Shown piece by piece: positions 60,605-64,000 of a stretch of 64,000 nucleotides of DNA; the stretch's first letter is position 1; each line of letters begins with the position of its first letter. Made by a program: the position numbers and the translations under genes. The stretch is from Treponema sp. C6A8. Lineage in GTDB: Bacteria; Spirochaetota; Spirochaetia; Treponematales; Treponemataceae. Under the pieces are notes generated by a model. It searched no databases. It was not told the origin of the DNA and saw only the letters and a list, made by a program, of their open reading frames with translations. The DNA is taken from contig NZ_JHVB01000001.1 of the NCBI RefSeq assembly GCF_000619925.1, positions 682,001-746,000 on the forward strand, in the 5' to 3' direction.

Positions 60605-62710
60605 TTATTTCTTTTCTTCGAGAGCGTCTACATAAGAAAGGTTGAGACGGCCCTGCTTGTCAACTTCAAGAAGTTTTACAGGAATCTGCTGACCTTCTTT
60701 CAAAACATCAGTTACCTTGCTTACACGCTGGCGGCTGAGTTTTGAAATGTGGCAGAGACCTTCTTTTCCAGGAAGGATTTCTACGAAAGCGCCGAATTCC
60801 ATAATGCGTTTTACAGTTCCCTGGTAGATTGTTCCTACTTCTGGATCTTCTGTAATGCCCTTTACAGCCTTCTTAGCAGCTTCTGCATTCATTCCGTTCT
60901 TAGAGTAGATTGTTACAGTTCCGTCATCATCAGTGTTGATTGTTACATCATACTGCTGGCACAAAGCTTTTACGTTCTTTCCGCCAGGTCCAATCAAAGC
61001 ACCAATCTTGTCTACAGGAATCTTCATTGTAAGAATCTGTGGAGCGTTCTTAGCGAGTGGAGCTGGTTTGTCGATGCACTTCTCCATAATAGAGAGGATG
61101 TGGAGACGACCCTGACGAGCCTGTTCCATAGCCTTCTTCATGATTTCTGTTGTTACACCGGCAATCTTAATATCCATCTGGAAACCAGTAATACCGTCTT
61201 TTGTTCCGGCTACTTTGAAGTCCATATCACCAAGGTGGTCTTCTTCACCAAGGATATCGCTCAAAATCTTATAGCGGCCATAAGGATTGTCTCCCTCTGG
61301 TTCTGTGATAAGACCCATAGCAATACCAGCTACCATCTTCTTCATTGGAACACCGGCAGCCAGCATACAAAGTGTACCACCACAAGTAGAAGCCTGTGAT
61401 GAAGAACCGTTAGATTCCATGATTTCAGAAACTACGCGGATTGTGTAAGGGAACTCTTCGCGGCTTGGAACCATAGCAGCGAGTGAGCGGCGAGCGAGGT
61501 TACCGTGACCAATTTCGCGGCGGCCTGTTGTAAGCTTACCAGTTTCACCAACTGAGTATGGTGGGAAGTTATAGTGAAGGATGAAGTGCTCTGAGCGATC
61601 TCCATCAATATCATCATAAGACTGTTCGTCCATTGCAGTACCAAGAGTACATACAGCAAGAGACTGAGTTTCACCGCGGGTAAAGAGAGCCGATCCGTGA
61701 GGAGTTGGCAATACGTTTACTTCGCATGTAATAGGACGGATTTCATCAGTCTTACGACCGTCAATACGAACACCGTCATCAAGAATTGATTTACGAAGAA
61801 GTTTGTACTGGATGTCATCCATCAAAGTCATGAACAATTTAGCCTGAATTGGGTCTTCCAGCTGTTCAGCATATTTTGCAGCAAGTTCTTTTTCAACTTT
61901 TGCAATAGCCTTTCCGCGGTTCATTTTTCCGTCCTGGAAGCAGGCTTCTTTCAAAAGTGGAGTTGCTTCAGCTTCAATCTGTTCAGCGTTAGCCAGAGTT
62001 ACATCAAGAGGATTCAAAGGAAGTTTTTCTTTTCCGGCCTTAGCAGCAAGTTCTTCCTGAAGCTTACACATATCAGTAATGAAAGCCTGAGCCTTTTCCA
62101 AAGCGCCAAGCATTACTTCTTCAGAAACTTCGTTTGCACCACCTTCAACCATTGTAAAGCCGTCTTTAGTTCCGGCAACAACGATTTCAAGCTCGCTTTC
62201 TTCAATCTGCTTGAAGGTTGGGTTTACAATGTACTCGCCGTTCAAATATCCGATACGGCAGGCAGCAACCGGGCCGTGGAAAGGAATATCAGAAATTGTA
62301 GTTGCAGCAGAAGCTGCAATTACAGCAAGAATGTCCTGAGTGTGAACACCGTCACAAGAAACACAGGTTGGAACAATCTGGAGCTCGTGACCAAATGAAG
62401 GTTCAAAAAGAGGGCGCATAGGACGGTCGATAAGGCGGCTTACCAAAATTTCCTTATCCTTTGGACGACCTTCGCGCTTTACAAAACCGCCAGGGATTTT
62501 TCCGGCAGCATAGAATTTTTCATTGTACTCAACAGTAACAGGAACGAAATCCTGACCTTCAGTTACGCTTGAAGAAGCACAAATTGTTGCGATAATAGCG
62601 GCTCCGCCCCACTGAGCGTAAACACAGCCGTTAGCCTGTTTACCGATTTTTCCAGTTTCCAGGATGAGATCGGCATCTCCAAGTTTGTAGGTTACTCTTT
62701 CTACAGACAT
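60605..62710 (-). CDS. pnp: polyribonucleotide nucleotidyltransferase
   Basis: 701 aa from ATG 62710 (MSVERVTYKLGDADLILETG), with Shine-Dalgarno TAGGAG eight bases upstream; the GTG at 62734 gives no family-like residues. Two RNase PH-like domains (GRPKDKEILVSRLIDRPMRP; FPPYSVGETG and GRREIGHGNLARRSLA), the helical linker, a KH domain (IPVDKIGALIGPGGKNVK) and an S1 domain (GTVKRIMEFGAFVEILPGKE). 3'-5' phosphorolytic RNA degradation, core of the degradosome. Downstream of rpsO as in many bacteria, but separated by a terminator and a repeat. Confidence 0.97.
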   Translation of the reverse strand: MSVERVTYKLGDADLILETGKIGKQANGCVYAQWGGAAIIATICASSSVTEGQDFVPVTVEYNEKFYAAGKIPGGFVKREGRPKDKEILVSRLIDRPMRPLFEPSFGHELQIVPTCVSCDGVHTQDILAVIAASAATTISDIPFHGPVAACRIGYLNGEYIVNPTFKQIEESELEIVVAGTKDGFTMVEGGANEVSEEVMLGALEKAQAFITDMCKLQEELAAKAGKEKLPLNPLDVTLANAEQIEAEATPLLKEACFQDGKMNRGKAIAKVEKELAAKYAEQLEDPIQAKLFMTLMDDIQYKLLRKSILDDGVRIDGRKTDEIRPITCEVNVLPTPHGSALFTRGETQSLAVCTLGTAMDEQSYDDIDGDRSEHFILHYNFPPYSVGETGKLTTGRREIGHGNLARRSLAAMVPSREEFPYTIRVVSEIMESNGSSSQASTCGGTLCMLAAGVPMKKMVAGIAMGLITEPEGDNPYGRYKILSDILGEEDHLGDMDFKVAGTKDGITGFQMDIKIAGVTTEIMKKAMEQARQGRLHILSIMEKCIDKPAPLAKNAPQILTMKIPVDKIGALIGPGGKNVKALCQQYDVTINTDDDGTVTIYSKNGMNAEAAKKAVKGITEDPEVGTIYQGTVKRIMEFGAFVEILPGKEGLCHISKLSRQRVSKVTDVLKEGQQIPVKLLEVDKQGRLNLSYVDALEEKK

Positions 62711-62839
62711 AAATTTTACTCCTACATACGTCACTACATCCGACGCATGCTTTTTTCTATTTATTAGTTACACTAATATTCAAAATAATAATAGTTTATT
62801 TTAAGCCATAACAATCAATTAATCAATGGATAAATAAGG

Positions 62840-62914
62840 AGGGAGGAGCCCCTCCCTGCGGTCGCACTTCGTTGCGCCCTACCCACCCAGCGGGGAGTTC
62901 CCCGCAACGCCCCC
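62840..62914 (+). repeat. GC-rich two-hairpin repeat, copy 3 (family A)
   Basis: AGGGAGG-AGCC-CCTCCCT (62840-62857), linker with TCGCACTTCGTTGCG, then GCGGGG-AGTT-CCCCGC (62890-62905) and AACGCCCCC. Relative to copy 2, three positions of the first stem change on both sides so that pairing is kept, while the AGCC loop is invariant. Confidence 0.9.
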
Positions 62915-62923
62915 TTCTACCCG

Positions 62924-62961
62924 TTAAAAACAAAAACCGCCCGATGAACGAGCGGCTTTTT
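62924..62961 (-). terminator. intrinsic terminator of rpsO
   Basis: On the minus strand AAAAAGCCGC...GCGGTTTTTGTTTTT: a CCGC/GCGG stem extended by A-T pairs with a flanking T-tract, about 13 bases after the rpsO stop. Confidence 0.75.
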
Positions 62962-62973
62962 AGCAAACTTAAT

Positions 62974-63243
62974 CTATTTGCGGAGACCAAGTTCTTTGAT
63001 GAATGCACGGTAACCTTCAAGGTCTGTGCGTTCAAAATAGCGGAGCATCTTACGACGCTGACCAACTACCTTAAGAAGAGCACGTTTACCGCAAGCATCT
63101 TTTGGGAATGCTTTTGAGTGTGCTGTAAGCTGTGCTACACGCTGAGTAAGCAAAGCAATCTGAACTTTTACGTTACCAGTGTCTGTGTCTTTTGCACCGT
63201 ACTGTTTTACGGTTGCGGCAGTTGTTTCTTTTGAAAGTGCCAT
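62974..63243 (-). CDS. rpsO: 30S ribosomal protein S15
   Basis: 89 aa, the normal length, from ATG 63243 (MALSKETTAATVKQYGAKDT). DTGNVKVQIALLTQRVAQLT and HSKAFPKDACGKRALLKVVG, QRRKMLRYFERTDLEGYRA match S15, which binds 16S rRNA early in 30S assembly. The frame upstream to 63300 has no family similarity, and AAGGGG lies eight bases before the chosen ATG. It precedes pnp in the conserved rpsO-pnp order. A TTGACC at about 16 bases from TATGCA upstream is a possible promoter. Confidence 0.97.
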   Translation of the reverse strand: MALSKETTAATVKQYGAKDTDTGNVKVQIALLTQRVAQLTAHSKAFPKDACGKRALLKVVGQRRKMLRYFERTDLEGYRAFIKELGLRK

Positions 63244-63404
63244 TATGGAACCCCTTAAAAATATTATTTTTCTGCATAGGCGAAAAACTTTGCAGGTCAA
63301 ATCCCGGGTTTCTGGGAAGAAATCACAAAGTAAGTCGTATTAACAGAATGAAAACATAATAAATTATTACAAAGATTTAATCAACTTAAATTAACAGATT
63401 TTCC

Positions 63405-63989
63405 TTAGTCTGCTAATTCAGGATAAGCTTTGTCATAATATTGACAGGTACAAGCAACCCATTTACCTTCAACTTTTTCGAAAAAGAATTTGTAGATTTC
63501 TTTTCTATCGGCAGTTAAGTACCATTTCAAATTATTTCCTTGCAACACAAATCCTCTAGATGGAGCTTTGCTATCATCAACGTAAACTTCGTAAACATCA
63601 ATTTCAGTTATAGGTGTATAAGTGCTATTAGCATATTTATACATGATTCCATAAGCAAATCCTCTAGAAGTATCTTCTTCAGTAAGTTCATATTTGATTG
63701 TTTTTACATACTTCAATTTAAGATATGTGCTATCAAAACTAGGGGCAGTTTTGTAATCAAATCCTTTAGGATAGAAAACATAGCTGATACCTTTGTTTCC
63801 ACCATAATAAGACAAGTTAGAATCAATGTGCTCTTTTGACATTGATGTTATACGAGTATAACCTGTGTAATCTTCAACTGTTGTTCCTGTAGGTTTTGTT
63901 TCAGAAACGATTGAATAATCATCTGCGTTAGGATTGGCGCAAGATACCAACAACATTGCAAATGCAACCAAGATTAAAAGTTTTTTCAT
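63405..63989 (-). CDS. small lipoprotein of unknown function
   Basis: 194 aa. MKKLLILVAFAMLLVSCANP is a lipoprotein signal with lipobox LVSC. The mature protein is small, Tyr/Lys/Thr rich, with alternating strands (SYVFYPKGFDYKT, FAYGIMYKYANSTYTPITEI, EIYKFFFEKVEGKWVAC) suggesting a lipocalin-like or other small beta fold, but I recognise no family. GAGGTT six bases before the ATG is a good Shine-Dalgarno. The coding sequence is AT-richer than its neighbours, like the 3' part of the lipoprotein at 44181. The upstream region is outside the window. Confidence 0.7.
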   Translation of the reverse strand: MKKLLILVAFAMLLVSCANPNADDYSIVSETKPTGTTVEDYTGYTRITSMSKEHIDSNLSYYGGNKGISYVFYPKGFDYKTAPSFDSTYLKLKYVKTIKYELTEEDTSRGFAYGIMYKYANSTYTPITEIDVYEVYVDDSKAPSRGFVLQGNNLKWYLTADRKEIYKFFFEKVEGKWVACTCQYYDKAYPELAD

Positions 63990-64000
63990 ATTTAAACCTC

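Noticed and set aside
62711..62734. GTG start eight codons upstream for pnp
   Set aside because: It would place the GGAG ribosome site inside the gene; ATG 62710 has correct spacing and family-like residues.

Overview
This window reads as chromosomal DNA of a spirochaete, most likely a Treponema of the gut or rumen type. The case rests on the gene set rather than on any rRNA: a BpuR-like PUR-domain protein, a TamB/AsmA-like envelope protein, LptD plus two LptF/LptG permeases, several treponeme-style secreted TPR/FN3/PEGA proteins, a LolCDE system, a 7TM-HD c-di-AMP phosphodiesterase beside YbeY and PhoH, and frequent TTG starts. The genus is inference. I see no rRNA, tRNA, CRISPR array, prophage or transposase gene, and no gene-free stretch longer than about 330 bases.

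Layout. 1-2854 holds a truncated TamB-like gene, dTMP kinase, a small secreted protein and the PUR-domain protein. 2989-20750 is one dense minus-strand run, often overlapping: prfB (programmed +1 frameshift), two envelope proteins, ftsY, lolC-lolD-lolE, an mcsA-like gene, an mcsB-like gene, clpC, a phosphoribosyltransferase, a secreted beta-helix-like protein, rnhB, aroB and a cysteine desulfurase. 20808-27890 has an FN3/TPR protein facing the cluster phoH-pgpH-ybeY-corC-TPR protein. 28014-34273 is lptD and uvrA. 34443-39216 is a purine-salvage block (adenine deaminase, AzgA-type permease, IMP dehydrogenase), which works with purA at 46737 and the phosphoribosyltransferase at 8056. 39315-43218 carries the [FeFe]-hydrogenase maturases hydG-hydF-hydE without a hydrogenase. 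43179-46410 is a more accessory patch (glycosyltransferase, mosaic lipoprotein, orphan protein). 46737-57716 holds purA, a CapA-like lipoprotein, a DEAH helicase, a HEAT-repeat protein, tgt, lptG/lptF and dut. 57782-63989 holds a KDPG-type aldolase, a chemoreceptor, pnp, rpsO and a terminal lipoprotein.

Most notable signals. (1) Many first genes of transcripts have a sigma70 -10 box ending only 6-7 bases before the start codon, so they should be leaderless; operon-internal genes and a few leadered genes have Shine-Dalgarno sites. (2) Two families of dispersed, structured intergenic repeats occur. One is a nested element: 10-bp-phased CACAGAT arms, inverted, that may or may not enclose a two-hairpin core with compensatory stem changes. 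The other is a GC-rich two-hairpin element, also with compensatory changes. (3) The McsB-like protein has lost the active-site motifs of protein arginine kinase while still sitting next to ClpC. (4) The IMP dehydrogenase closely resembles, from memory, the enzyme of the protozoan Tritrichomonas foetus. (5) dTMP kinase has Thr where the Walker A lysine should be.

All homology statements are from reading the translated sequence and from memory of the families; no database search was possible.
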